Of a stretch of DNA of 64,000 nucleotides, positions 37,471-46,271 are shown one piece after another. The DNA comes from Rhodospirillales bacterium (GTDB lineage: Bacteria > Pseudomonadota > Alphaproteobacteria > Rhodospirillales > WMHbin7). The stretch's first letter is position 1; each line of letters begins with the position of its first letter. The position numbers and the translations under genes are program-made. The notes beneath the pieces are model-generated. The model saw nothing but the letters and a program-made list of their open reading frames with translations. It ran no database searches and was not told the origin of the DNA. The DNA lies in contig JACRPC010000014.1 of NCBI GenBank assembly GCA_016214125.1, positions 84,003 through 148,002 of the forward strand, given 5' to 3'.

Positions 37471-37997
37471 GTCTGCTGCGTCTTCTTGCCCGCGCGCTTC
37501 TCAAGGGGCCGATCACCGAGGCGCCCCCCGATCCGGATCGGGCGGCGTTGGCCGATCTGGCGCAGCGCGTGGCCGAAACGGCGCGCGGACGCCTGGGACG
37601 CAGCCTGGTGATCCGCGAGGTCGATGCCGGGTCCTGCAACGGCTGCGAATTGGAAATCCACGCTCTTGGCAACCCGCTTTACGACATCGACCGCTTCGGC
37701 ATCCGCTTCGCCGCCTCGCCCCGCCATGCCGACGTGCTCCTGGTCACCGGCCCCGTCGCCCTCAACATGGCCGAAGCGCTCAAACGCACCTACGACGCCA
37801 CGCCGGCGCCCAAATGGGTGGTGGCGGCCGGCGATTGCGCCAAGGATGGCGGCTGCTTCGCCGGCAGCTACGCCGTGGCCGGTGGCGTTTCGGCGATTCT
37901 TCCCGTCGATTTGGTGATTCCCGGCTGCCCGCCGACGCCGACGGCCCTGCTCTCCGGCTTGGTGGCGCTCTTGGACCAGGCGGCGAGGCGAGGGTGA
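37467..37997 (+). CDS. hyfI: HyfI-like (NuoB-type) iron-sulfur small subunit
   Basis: A 176-residue subunit with the proximal/N2-type [4Fe-4S] site: CNGCELE (two Cys, about 57-60), GDCAKDGGCF (a third) and PGCPPTP (the fourth). So the complex can still carry one electron cluster at the joint of membrane and soluble parts. It overlaps hyfG by 4 bases and its stop overlaps the GTG of rlmJ. No ferredoxin-like HyfA or HyfH gene follows. Confidence 0.92.
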   Translation: MSLLRLLARALLKGPITEAPPDPDRAALADLAQRVAETARGRLGRSLVIREVDAGSCNGCELEIHALGNPLYDIDRFGIRFAASPRHADVLLVTGPVALNMAEALKRTYDATPAPKWVVAAGDCAKDGGCFAGSYAVAGGVSAILPVDLVIPGCPPTPTALLSGLVALLDQAARRG

Positions 37998-38830
37998 ACT
38001 ACCGCCACGCCTATCACGCCGGCAACGCGGCCGATGTGGTCAAGCACGCGGTCTTGGCCCTGGTGATCGAAAGTCTGAAGCGCAAGGACACCGCCTTTGC
38101 CCTGCTTGATACCCATGCCGGCATCGGCCGCTACGATCTGTGGACCGAATGGCCCAACAAGACCCACGAGTATCTGGACGGCATCGGTCGCCTTTGGGAA
38201 GCGCCCGATCCGCCGGCGGCGCTCGAACCCTACCTTGGCGTGGTGCGGGCGCTGAACGGCAAGCTTTTGCGCTTTTATCCGGGCTCGCCGGCTTTGGCCC
38301 AGGCGTTGCTCCGGCCCCAGGACCGGCTGATCCTGGCCGAACTGCATCCCGACGACGCCGCCTGCCTGAAAGCGGAATTCGCCGGCGATGCGCGGGTCGC
38401 CGTGCATCATCGCGACGGCTGGGAAGCGCTCAAGGCCTTCCTGCCGCCCAGGGAAAAACGCGGCCTGGCGCTGATCGATCCGCCCTACGAGCAGCCCGAC
38501 GAGCTGGAACGGCTGGTTGGGGCGCTGACGAAAACAAGGGCGCGCTGGCCGAATGGTGTGCTGCTGGCCTGGTATCCGATCAAGGACCGGGAAAACATCG
38601 CTGCCTTCAAAGGCCGTTTGGGCGCGGCAATCGGTGCGCCGACGATGGCGATGGAATTGCTCACTCGCCCCGACGATGCCGCCGACCGTCTGAACGGCTC
38701 GGGCCTTGTTCTGGTCAACCCGCCCTGGCGGATCGCCGAGACGCTGGCCCTGCTGCTGCCCTGGCTTCTGGCCCGGCTCGACCAGGGCGGCGGCGCGACA
38801 CGGCTTGACTGGCTGGTGCCCGACGCCTGA
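37994..38830 (+). CDS. rlmJ: 23S rRNA (adenine-2030-N6)-methyltransferase
   Basis: A 278-residue SAM-dependent methyltransferase. The opening NYRHAYHAGNAADVVKH, the DTHAGIGRYDL SAM-binding loop and the catalytic DPPYE motif identify RlmJ, which methylates 23S A2030 in E. coli. It begins with GTG 37994, overlapping the hyfI stop (GTGA), so it is translationally coupled to the Ehr-type operon although it has no evident link to it. Confidence 0.93.
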   Translation: MNYRHAYHAGNAADVVKHAVLALVIESLKRKDTAFALLDTHAGIGRYDLWTEWPNKTHEYLDGIGRLWEAPDPPAALEPYLGVVRALNGKLLRFYPGSPALAQALLRPQDRLILAELHPDDAACLKAEFAGDARVAVHHRDGWEALKAFLPPREKRGLALIDPPYEQPDELERLVGALTKTRARWPNGVLLAWYPIKDRENIAAFKGRLGAAIGAPTMAMELLTRPDDAADRLNGSGLVLVNPPWRIAETLALLLPWLLARLDQGGGATRLDWLVPDA

Positions 38831-38853
38831 GACTGGCGCCTTCAATCGAGGAG

Positions 38854-40632
38854 ATGGGTGTGCGACGGATTTGGCGAATTCTGGTGACCCTTCTGGCCCT
38901 GCTGGGTCTTTTGACGATCGGGCTTGGCGTCGCGGCCGGCATTCTGGCCAGTCGTCTGGCCGATCATCATCATCGCCCCAGCCTGCCCGACAAGATCGTG
39001 CTCGATATCGATCTCGATCGCGGGCTTGACGATCACCCGCCGGGCGACGGCCTGGCGCGCTTCGCCAGACCCGAGCGGCCGGCTCTGCGCGATCTGGTGG
39101 AGAGCCTGGAGCGCGGCGGCACCGATTCCCGCGTGCTTGGCGTCGCGGTCCGGCTGGGCCGCGCCCATCTGGCCCTGGCGCATGTTCAGGAATTGCGCGA
39201 CGCGCTGGCCCAGTTCCGCGCCAAGGGCAAATTCGCCATGGCTTTCGCCGAGAGCCTGGGCGAATTCGGCAACGCCACCGGCGAAACCTATTTGGCCGCC
39301 GCCTTCGACGAAATCTGGTTGCAGCCCTCGGGCGATGTCGGCCTCACCGGCTTCCAGATCGAGATGCCCTTCTTCAAGGGCACGCTCGACAAGCTCGACA
39401 TCACCGCCCGCGTCGGGCGGCGTCACGAATACAAGAGCGCGCCCGAGAATTTCACCGAAACCGCCATGAGCCGAGAAATGCGGGAATCGCTGTCTGGCTT
39501 GCTGGCCTCGTGGTTCGAGCAGACGGTGTCCGGCATCGCCAAGGGCCGAAGGCTTGCGCCCGAGCGGGTGACGGCGCTGGTCGATGAGGCCCCCTTCGAC
39601 GCCGAGGCGGCGCGGGCCGTCGGCCTGGTCGATCGCCTGGGCTACCGCGACGAATTCGACGACGGCCTCAAGGACCGTGCCAAGGAAGCCGAGCGCGTCG
39701 AGGCCGAGGAGTACCTGGACCAGGCCGGGCGACCGCACGCCAAGGGCCGCAAGATTGCCTTCATCCACGCTTCAGGGCCGGTGGTTTCGGGGTCGCGCGA
39801 GGATGGTCCCTTCGGCGATGGCAAATCGATCGCCGCCGACGACATCGTGGGTGCGCTCGAGGATGCCGTCGACGACAAGGCGGTGGCGGCGATTCTGCTG
39901 CGCATCGATAGCCCCGGCGGCTCCTATGTCGCTTCGGACACCATCTGGCGCGCCGTCCTCCGCGCCCGCGCCCAGGGCAAGCCGGTGGTCGCCTCGGTCG
40001 GCACCATGGCCGCTTCGGGGGGCTATTTCATCGCCATGGCCGCCGAACGCATCATCGCCCAGCCGGCCAGCATCGTCGGCTCGATCGGCGTCTTTGCCGG
40101 CAAGCCGGTGCTGGACAAGTTCTGGGCCCGCTTCGGCGTCACCTGGGACGAAACCCATATCGGCGCCAACGCCGATCTGTGGAGTCCCAACCGCGATTTC
40201 AGCCCGGCGGCCAAACGCAAGTTCGACGCCACGCTCGATCGCATCTATGCCGACTTCACCGCCAAGGCCGGCAAGGCCCGCCATTTGGAAGGCGCGGCGC
40301 TCGACCGGGCGGCGCGCGGGCGGGTCTTCACGGGCTCCCAGGGCGTCGCGGTCGGGCTGGTCGATGAACTGGGCGGGCTGGAGACCGCGCTGGCGGCGCT
40401 TCGCCAAGCGGCAAAGATCGGCTCCGAAGAGCCGGTGCAGCTCGTTCCTTTCCCCAAGCCGAAAAGCCTGATCGAAAAGCTGATGGCCGCCGCCGGGCGG
40501 GGCGGCCTGCCCTTTGGCCTGGAAGGCGCGGCGCGCTTGGCGGCACTGGTAAGACCGCTTGTCGACCATCTGGAAGCCTTGGCGCCCGGCCGCCCCGCGT
40601 CGCTTCGCCTGCCGCCCCTGGAGGCACGATGA
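38854..40632 (+). CDS. sppA: Signal peptide peptidase SppA, 67K type
   Basis: A 592-residue membrane-anchored serine/lysine protease that degrades cleaved signal peptides. One N-terminal helix (about 6-32) is followed by two tandem ClpP-like domains. The catalytic Lys is in RHEYKSA (about 194) and the Ser in MAASGGYF (about 388), matching the E. coli K209/S409 spacing. GAGGAG abuts ATG 38854; GTG 38860, two codons on, has better spacing and may be the real start. It overlaps the next gene by 4 bases. Confidence 0.95.
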   Translation: MGVRRIWRILVTLLALLGLLTIGLGVAAGILASRLADHHHRPSLPDKIVLDIDLDRGLDDHPPGDGLARFARPERPALRDLVESLERGGTDSRVLGVAVRLGRAHLALAHVQELRDALAQFRAKGKFAMAFAESLGEFGNATGETYLAAAFDEIWLQPSGDVGLTGFQIEMPFFKGTLDKLDITARVGRRHEYKSAPENFTETAMSREMRESLSGLLASWFEQTVSGIAKGRRLAPERVTALVDEAPFDAEAARAVGLVDRLGYRDEFDDGLKDRAKEAERVEAEEYLDQAGRPHAKGRKIAFIHASGPVVSGSREDGPFGDGKSIAADDIVGALEDAVDDKAVAAILLRIDSPGGSYVASDTIWRAVLRARAQGKPVVASVGTMAASGGYFIAMAAERIIAQPASIVGSIGVFAGKPVLDKFWARFGVTWDETHIGANADLWSPNRDFSPAAKRKFDATLDRIYADFTAKAGKARHLEGAALDRAARGRVFTGSQGVAVGLVDELGGLETALAALRQAAKIGSEEPVQLVPFPKPKSLIEKLMAAAGRGGLPFGLEGAARLAALVRPLVDHLEALAPGRPASLRLPPLEAR

Positions 40633-41459
40633 CCGGCATCGATTACGACTGGGAATACAACAACCGGCGCCGAGTGCCGAATGCCGGCGCCATCATCGAA
40701 GGCTGGAAACGGTCCAGCGCCCCGGCGCGCACCGACCATCGCCCGGCCCGGCTCGATCTGGCCTACGGCCCGGCCGCCACGCATCGTATCGATCTCTACG
40801 AGCCCGAGGGCGGCAAGGATCGTCCCCTTATACTTTTCATTCATGGCGGCTATTGGCAGATGCTCGACAAGGCGGATTTCGCCTTCATAGCGCCCCCTTT
40901 TACCCGCCTGGGGGCACGTGTCGCGGTGGTCAACCACACGCTTTGCCCCGCCATTGCCATGGCCGGGCTGGTCGAGGAAATCCGCCAGGCCGCCGCCTGG
41001 CTTTACCGCGAATTCAAAACGCCGCTCGATGTCATAGGCCATTCGGCGGGCGGCCATCTGACCGCCATGCTGGCCGCCGTCGATTGGCCGGCCTGGGCCG
41101 GCGACCTTCCCGCCGATCTGGTCCGTTCCGGCCTTTCGGTGAGCGGCCTGTTCGATCTCGAGCCATTGCGCCACATGTATGTCAACGATGCGCTGGGTTT
41201 GGACGCTGCCGAGGCCAAACGGCAAAGCCCGATGTTCCTTACGCCCAAGCGGGTGCCGCCCTTGGTGCTGGCGGTGGGCGGATTGGAAGGGGCGGAGTTC
41301 CATCGCCAGTCCGAGGATCTGGCGAAAGCCTGGCAGGGGCGCGGTTCGGCGATCGAGGTGCTCGACCTGCCCGGTCGCGACCATTTCACCGCCTTGGACG
41401 CGTTGATCGAGCCCGATCACGTGCTGCACCAGACCGCGCGGCGGCTGATCGGGGTGTGA
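40629..41459 (+). CDS. Alpha/beta hydrolase, arylformamidase-like
   Basis: A 276-residue esterase-fold protein. Visible are the oxyanion motif HGGYW, the nucleophile elbow GHSAGGH, and a late DHF for the catalytic His. The HGGYW plus GHSAGGH pattern and the NNRRRVP opening resemble kynurenine formamidases of the BNA7/alpha-beta type, which convert N-formylkynurenine to kynurenine. No other tryptophan-degradation gene is nearby, so the substrate is open. Coupled to sppA. Confidence 0.8.
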   Translation: MTGIDYDWEYNNRRRVPNAGAIIEGWKRSSAPARTDHRPARLDLAYGPAATHRIDLYEPEGGKDRPLILFIHGGYWQMLDKADFAFIAPPFTRLGARVAVVNHTLCPAIAMAGLVEEIRQAAAWLYREFKTPLDVIGHSAGGHLTAMLAAVDWPAWAGDLPADLVRSGLSVSGLFDLEPLRHMYVNDALGLDAAEAKRQSPMFLTPKRVPPLVLAVGGLEGAEFHRQSEDLAKAWQGRGSAIEVLDLPGRDHFTALDALIEPDHVLHQTARRLIGV

Positions 41460-42344
41460 TCACGCCTGTTTGGCGTCGATGATGCCGCGACGAATGTCGC
41501 GGGTGCGCCGGAACAGATCTTCCAGCACCTGACCCTCGCCCCAGCGGATGGCGCGCTGCAGGGCGGTCAGGTCCTCGTTGAAGCGCTGGAGCATTTCCAG
41601 CACCGCTTCCCGGTTGTTGAGAAAGACGTCGCGCCACATGATCGGATCGGAGGCGGCGATGCGCGTGAAATCGCGGAAGCCGCCGGCCGAATATTTGATC
41701 ACCTCGCCCTTCAGCGATTCCTCAAGATTGGTGGCGGTGCCGACGATGGTGTAGGCGATCAGGTGCGGCAGGTGCGAGGTGATCGCCAGCACCATGTCGT
41801 GATGGCCGGGGTCCATGATCTCGACCGTCATGCCCACCCCTTCCCACAGCGCGCGGGTGGCGTCGGTGGCGGCGGGATCGGTGCCGGGTGGCGGCGTGAG
41901 AATGCACCAACGCCCGTCGAACAGCTCGGCGAACCCGGCCTCGGGCCCCGACTTCTCGGTGCCGGCCACCGGATGGCCGGGCACCAGATGGACGCCTTCG
42001 GGCAGGATCGGTCCCAGATCGCGAATCACCGCCTGCTTGACCGAGCCGATATCGGAGACGATGGCGCCCGGCTTCAGGGCCGGCGCCATCCGCTCGCCGA
42101 TCTCGGCGTAGGTGCTGACTGGGGTGCAGATCATCACCAGATCGGCATCCTTGGCGGCCTGGCGCGGATCGGCAACCATGTCGTCGACCAGCCCCAAGGC
42201 GCGGGCCTGATCGCAATGGGCCGGGTTGTGATCGGCCGCCACCACCGTACGCGCAAGGCCCGCCCGCTTGACGGCGCGCGCCAAGGACGAGCCCATGAGC
42301 CCGATGCCGATGATCGCCAGACGCTGGAAGCGGGGGCCGCTCAT
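41460..42344 (-). CDS. tyrC: Prephenate/arogenate dehydrogenase
   Basis: A 294-residue NAD(P)-dependent dehydrogenase of tyrosine synthesis. Signatures are IGIGLMGSSLARA (nucleotide fold), SDIGSVKQAV, the catalytic His in PGHPVAGTEKSGP, and ITSHLPHLIAY. I place the start at 42344 (MSGPRFQRL), overlapping the hisC stop by ATGA; upstream reading lies inside hisC. Third gene of the aromatic operon. Whether it prefers prephenate or arogenate cannot be read from sequence. Confidence 0.93.
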   Translation of the reverse strand: MSGPRFQRLAIIGIGLMGSSLARAVKRAGLARTVVAADHNPAHCDQARALGLVDDMVADPRQAAKDADLVMICTPVSTYAEIGERMAPALKPGAIVSDIGSVKQAVIRDLGPILPEGVHLVPGHPVAGTEKSGPEAGFAELFDGRWCILTPPPGTDPAATDATRALWEGVGMTVEIMDPGHHDMVLAITSHLPHLIAYTIVGTATNLEESLKGEVIKYSAGGFRDFTRIAASDPIMWRDVFLNNREAVLEMLQRFNEDLTALQRAIRWGEGQVLEDLFRRTRDIRRGIIDAKQA

Positions 42345-43435
42345 TTCTTGGTCACGAACTCCTTGAGCGCGGCGACCACCGCCTTGTTCTCCTCGTCGGT
42401 GCCGATGGTGATGCGCAGGCAATCGCCCAGACCGTAGGGAACCATCTTGCGGGCGATGATGCCTTTCGAGATCAAGAACTTGTCGGCGGCATCGGCGTTC
42501 TTCGCCGGTTCCTTGGCAAAGCGGACCAGGATGAAGTTGCCGACGCTGGGCACCACCTCAAGACCCAGCCCGCGCAGCTCGTTGGTAAGCCAAGGCAGCC
42601 ACATGTCGTTGTGGGCGCGGCAAAGATTGAGGAATTCATCGTCGGCCAAGGCCGCCACGCCCGCCGCCTGGGCCGGCGCCGGCACGTTGAAGGGATTGCG
42701 CACCCGGTTGAGTACGTCGGCGATGTTGGCGGGCGCGTAGGCCCAACCCAGTCGCACGCCGCCCAAAGCATAGATTTTCGAGAAGGTGCGGCACATCACG
42801 GTGTTCTGTCCGGCATCGACCAGCTCGACACCGGCGCTGTAATCGTTGCGGGTGACGTATTCGGCGTAGGCGGCATCGATGACGAGCGGCACATGCTCGG
42901 GCAGGCCCTGGCGCAGGCGCTTCATCTCGTCGGCCGAGATGTAGGTGCCGGTTGGGTTGTTGGGGTTGGCGACGAAAACGATCTTGGTCTTGGCCGTCAC
43001 CTTGGCCAGCAGCGCGTCGACGCTGGTGGTGAGGTTGGTTTCCGGCGCGGTCACCGGGGTGGCGCCGGCCGACTTGGCGGCGATCGCGTACATGAGGAAG
43101 CCGTGCTGGCTGTAAAGCACCTCGTCGCCCGGCCCGCAATAGGCGCGACACAACAGGCCCAACAGTTCGTCGGAGCCGGCGCCGCAGACGATGCGGGCAG
43201 GATCGAGCCCATACTTGGCCCCGATTGCCTGGCGCAATTCGGCGCAGGAGCCGTCCGGGTAGCGGTGCAGCTCGGACGCCATCTTGGCGTAGGCAGCCTG
43301 GGCTCGTGGGCTTGGGCCAAGCGCGCCTTCGTTCGAGGCCAGCTTGATCACTCGCGTGACACCGGGAATTTTCGAATCGCCGCCGATATAGGGGGCAATG
43401 TCCATGATGCCGGGGCGGGGCGTGGGCAAACTCAT
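42341..43435 (-). CDS. hisC: Histidinol-phosphate / aromatic aminotransferase
   Basis: A 364-residue class I/II PLP aminotransferase. It shows KLASNEGALGPSP near the start, NPNNPTGTY, DAAYAEY and the PLP Lys in FSKIYALGGVRLGW. Sequence type is HisC2. Its place between chorismate mutase and tyrC suggests that it (also) transaminates prephenate or 4-hydroxyphenylpyruvate; in alphaproteobacteria such enzymes often serve both histidine and aromatic synthesis. Confidence 0.93.
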   Translation of the reverse strand: MSLPTPRPGIMDIAPYIGGDSKIPGVTRVIKLASNEGALGPSPRAQAAYAKMASELHRYPDGSCAELRQAIGAKYGLDPARIVCGAGSDELLGLLCRAYCGPGDEVLYSQHGFLMYAIAAKSAGATPVTAPETNLTTSVDALLAKVTAKTKIVFVANPNNPTGTYISADEMKRLRQGLPEHVPLVIDAAYAEYVTRNDYSAGVELVDAGQNTVMCRTFSKIYALGGVRLGWAYAPANIADVLNRVRNPFNVPAPAQAAGVAALADDEFLNLCRAHNDMWLPWLTNELRGLGLEVVPSVGNFILVRFAKEPAKNADAADKFLISKGIIARKMVPYGLGDCLRITIGTDEENKAVVAALKEFVTKK

Positions 43436-44355
43436 CGGGCACCTCTCCTGTCGGTTCTTTGGCTCGTTTTGGTCGCGGTCGTCGTTTTCGAAGGCATAGG
43501 CGCCAGCGGCCGGGCGAAGAAACCCAGCACCCGCCGACGTCGGTAGAGGGCGGATAGGCGTGCCAGCCGCTCATCGTCGGCCACCAACGCCCCCTCCCCC
43601 TGAACAAGGGCCAGATGATGGCCTTTTCCGGCCGCCACGGCAACCGGCTGGGCGACCAGCCCGGCCTTGGCCAGATCGGCCTTGAGGGCGGCGCGGCTGA
43701 TCTCGCTCTCGGTTTCGAGGCCAAGCAGGAAGAGATCGTCGCCCGAGGGTTCGGGCGACGCCGCCGCCACCACAAGGGCCGAGGGTTCGCGCTCGTGCCC
43801 GGCCAGGATCGGCAGGCGGGCGACAATGTTCAAGCCGGCCTGGGCCTCCTCCATCAGGATCGGCCACCAGGGCTCGGGCTCGTTCTCGGCGGCGGGCGGC
43901 AAGAGGCCGAGCGCCGCCTGACCGGCGGCAACCGCCCCGATCACCCGCTTGGCGCTGGGCAGGGGCTCGAGATCGATGGCGGCGCCGAAATGATCGCGGG
44001 CCAGATCGTAGCCGATGCGCGAGCGGCCGGCGGCCAGCAAGGCCACCGTGAAATCGGGCGCCTGCACCTTGACCAGCCCGCCCATCAGTTCGCGCCAGAT
44101 CCGCACCAGGGTCTCGGGCGGCAACGGACCCGTGTGGCGGGCCAGAAGCCTAGCCAGCACCGAAGCCTCACGGCCGGGCCGGAAGACCGGACCGCCGGTT
44201 TCCTTCTTGACCTCGGCGATCGATTCGACGATCGCGGCGCGCTTCAAGATCAGATCGTGAATCCGATCGTCGATGCCGTCGATGGTTTGGCGAAGCTTGG
44301 CGAGGTTGGCGGGCGGTTTCATGGAGGCCGGACTGGTTCGACAATGCCCCAACAT
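43432..44355 (-). CDS. Chorismate mutase with degenerate prephenate-dehydratase-like domain
   Basis: A 307-residue protein. Residues about 18-105 form an AroQ-type helical chorismate mutase (LRQTIDGIDDRIHDLILKR, with the later ELMGG). The rest follows the outline of a prephenate dehydratase periplasmic-binding-type domain, but the usual GPEGTFS and TRF catalytic segments are not there, so I doubt that it dehydrates prephenate. It starts the operon CM-hisC-tyrC with ATGA overlaps. GAAGG precedes ATG 44355; ATG 44322 (MKPPANL) is the alternative. Confidence 0.82.
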   Translation of the reverse strand: MLGHCRTSPASMKPPANLAKLRQTIDGIDDRIHDLILKRAAIVESIAEVKKETGGPVFRPGREASVLARLLARHTGPLPPETLVRIWRELMGGLVKVQAPDFTVALLAAGRSRIGYDLARDHFGAAIDLEPLPSAKRVIGAVAAGQAALGLLPPAAENEPEPWWPILMEEAQAGLNIVARLPILAGHEREPSALVVAAASPEPSGDDLFLLGLETESEISRAALKADLAKAGLVAQPVAVAAGKGHHLALVQGEGALVADDERLARLSALYRRRRVLGFFARPLAPMPSKTTTATKTSQRTDRRGAR

Positions 44356-44413
44356 CTAGCCTTCATAGCCCTAGAAAGCAAAGGGAACCTTGCCGGGTGG
44401 GACGAAGAAATCA

Positions 44414-44442
44414 TTGACAGACTCGCCCCCCAACCCTAGCTA
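44414..44442 (+). promoter_or_regulatory. Candidate metX promoter
   Basis: A perfect TTGACA (44414-44419) is followed after 17 bases by TAGCTA (44437-44442), a poor -10. The start site would be near 44449, leaving a leader of only about 25 bases. Confidence 0.4.
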
Positions 44443-44473
44443 TCCAGTTCGGTATCGCAAGGAGCCCAAGGGG

Positions 44474-45646
44474 ATGGTCCTTCCCCCGATCAGCAGCCAG
44501 GCCGTCGATCCCCGCACCTCCCGTTGCCACACGGTCGAGTTGGGGCCGCTGAAGCTTGACAGCGGCGTGGTGCTGGAGCGTTTCACGGTGGCTTATCAAA
44601 CCTACGGCCGGCTGAACGCCGCCAAGTCGAACGCCATCCTGATCTGCCATGCGCTCACCGGCGACCAGTATGTCGCCGACGCCCATCCGGTCACCGGCAA
44701 GCCCGGCTGGTGGCACATGCTGGTGGGGCCAGGCAATCTGTTCGACACCAGCCGCTATCAGCTTATCTGCGCCAACATCCTGGGCGGCTGCATGGGTTCG
44801 ACCGGTCCGCGCGAGGTCAATCCCGCCAGCGGCAAGCCTTGGGGACTGTCTTTTCCGGTCATCACGGTGGGCGACATCGTCGCCGCCCAGGCGTTGCTGA
44901 TCGACCATTTGGGCATCGATCAGCTCTTTTGCGTCATCGGCGGCTCGATGGGCGGCATGCAGGTTCTGGAATGGGCCTCAAGTTTCCCCGAACGGGTCTA
45001 TGCGGCAGTGCCGATCGCGGCAGCCGCCCGCCATTCGGCGCAGAACATCGCCTTTCACGAGGTCGGACGCCAGGCGATCATGGCCGATCCCGATTGGATG
45101 GGCGGCGATTATCTGCTGGCCGGCACCAATCCGCACCGGGGCCTGGCGGTGGCGCGGATGGCGGCGCACATCACCTATCTGTCGGAAACCGCTTTGCACC
45201 GCAAATTCGGACGCAAACTTCAGGACCGCACCCAGGTCACCTACGGCTTCGAGGCCGATTTCCAGGTGGAAAGCTATCTGCGCCACCAGGGCTCGACCTT
45301 CGTCGACCGCTTCGACGCCAATTCCTATCTCTACATCACCCGGGCGATGGATTATTTCGATCTCGCCGCCCAGCATGGCGGGGTGCTGGCCAACGCCTTC
45401 AAGGCCACGCCGGTACGCTTCTGCGTCGTCTCCTTCACCAGCGATTGGCTGTTCCCGACCCGCGAAAGCCGGGCCATCGTGCACGCGCTCAACGCCGTGG
45501 CGGCCAAGGTGAGCTTCGTCGAGGTCGAATCCGACAAGGGCCACGACGCCTTCCTGCTCGATGAACCGGAATTCCACAAGACGCTGGCCGGCTTCCTTGA
45601 CGGTCAGGCGACGCACCGGGGCCTGACGGCCAAGGCGGCGGAATGA
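44474..45646 (+). CDS. metX: Homoserine O-acetyltransferase (MetX)
   Basis: A 390-residue alpha/beta hydrolase-fold acyltransferase making O-acyl-homoserine for methionine synthesis. The nucleophile elbow is GGSMGG, with [14 protein letters not shown] and the His of [12 protein letters not shown] precedes ATG 44474. It overlaps metW by 4 bases, the usual metX-metW pair of proteobacteria. Some members use succinyl-CoA; I cannot tell which from sequence alone. Confidence 0.95.
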   Translation: MVLPPISSQAVDPRTSRCHTVELGPLKLDSGVVLERFTVAYQTYGRLNAAKSNAILICHALTGDQYVADAHPVTGKPGWWHMLVGPGNLFDTSRYQLICANILGGCMGSTGPREVNPASGKPWGLSFPVITVGDIVAAQALLIDHLGIDQLFCVIGGSMGGMQVLEWASSFPERVYAAVPIAAAARHSAQNIAFHEVGRQAIMADPDWMGGDYLLAGTNPHRGLAVARMAAHITYLSETALHRKFGRKLQDRTQVTYGFEADFQVESYLRHQGSTFVDRFDANSYLYITRAMDYFDLAAQHGGVLANAFKATPVRFCVVSFTSDWLFPTRESRAIVHALNAVAAKVSFVEVESDKGHDAFLLDEPEFHKTLAGFLDGQATHRGLTAKAAE

Positions 45647-46266
45647 ACAGCGGCACGCTGCGCGTCGACCTCAAGCTGATTGCCGATTGGGTGGAGCCCA
45701 AGAGCCGGGTGCTTGATGTCGGCTGCGGCGATGGCGAATTGCTGCGCCATCTGGCGCACGAAAAGAACGTCGATGGTCGCGGCATCGAACTCAGCATGGC
45801 CGGCGTTTCGGCCGCCGTGCGCCGCGGTCTGGCGGTGATCCAGGGCGACGCCGACACCGACCTCAAGGATTATCCTTCGGGCGCCTTCGACACCGTCATC
45901 CTGTCGCAGACCTTGCAGGCGACCCGCAACCCGCGCGAGGTTCTGGCCCATCTGCTGCGGATCGGACGGCGCGCCATCGTCTCTTTTCCCAATTTCGGCC
46001 ATTGGCGGATTCGCCTCAACCTGCTGGCCTTCGGCCGCATGCCGGTGACCGCGGCGCTCGACGCCAACTGGTACGACACCCCCAATATCCATCTATGCAC
46101 CATCCGCGATTTCACCGCGCTGGCCGGCGAATTGGGCCTGTCGATCGAAAAGGCCGTTTCGCTCACCCAAGAGGGCCGCGTGCGGCCCTTCGCGCCGGGC
46201 GATGCCTGGGCGAACCTGCTGGGCGAGCATGGGTTGTTCCTGCTGTCGAACCGAGCGAACCGTTAA
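45643..46266 (+). CDS. metW: Methionine biosynthesis protein MetW
   Basis: A 207-residue methyltransferase-fold protein ([12 protein letters not shown]) required with MetX for homoserine acylation in several proteobacteria. The [23 protein letters not shown] region (about 107-129) is characteristic. Translationally coupled to metX. It ends 5 bases before the convergent ppx gene. Confidence 0.94.
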   Translation: MNSGTLRVDLKLIADWVEPKSRVLDVGCGDGELLRHLAHEKNVDGRGIELSMAGVSAAVRRGLAVIQGDADTDLKDYPSGAFDTVILSQTLQATRNPREVLAHLLRIGRRAIVSFPNFGHWRIRLNLLAFGRMPVTAALDANWYDTPNIHLCTIRDFTALAGELGLSIEKAVSLTQEGRVRPFAPGDAWANLLGEHGLFLLSNRANR

Positions 46267-46271
46267 AGGTC

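Noticed and set aside
35953..37997. A working group 4 NiFe hydrogenase
   Set aside because: The large subunit lacks all four NiFe cysteines and no maturation genes are present, so the hydrogenase label is not supported.
44356..44473. A SAM-II riboswitch in front of metX, as in many alphaproteobacteria
   Set aside because: I could not find the conserved core, and the candidate promoter leaves a leader of only about 25 bases.
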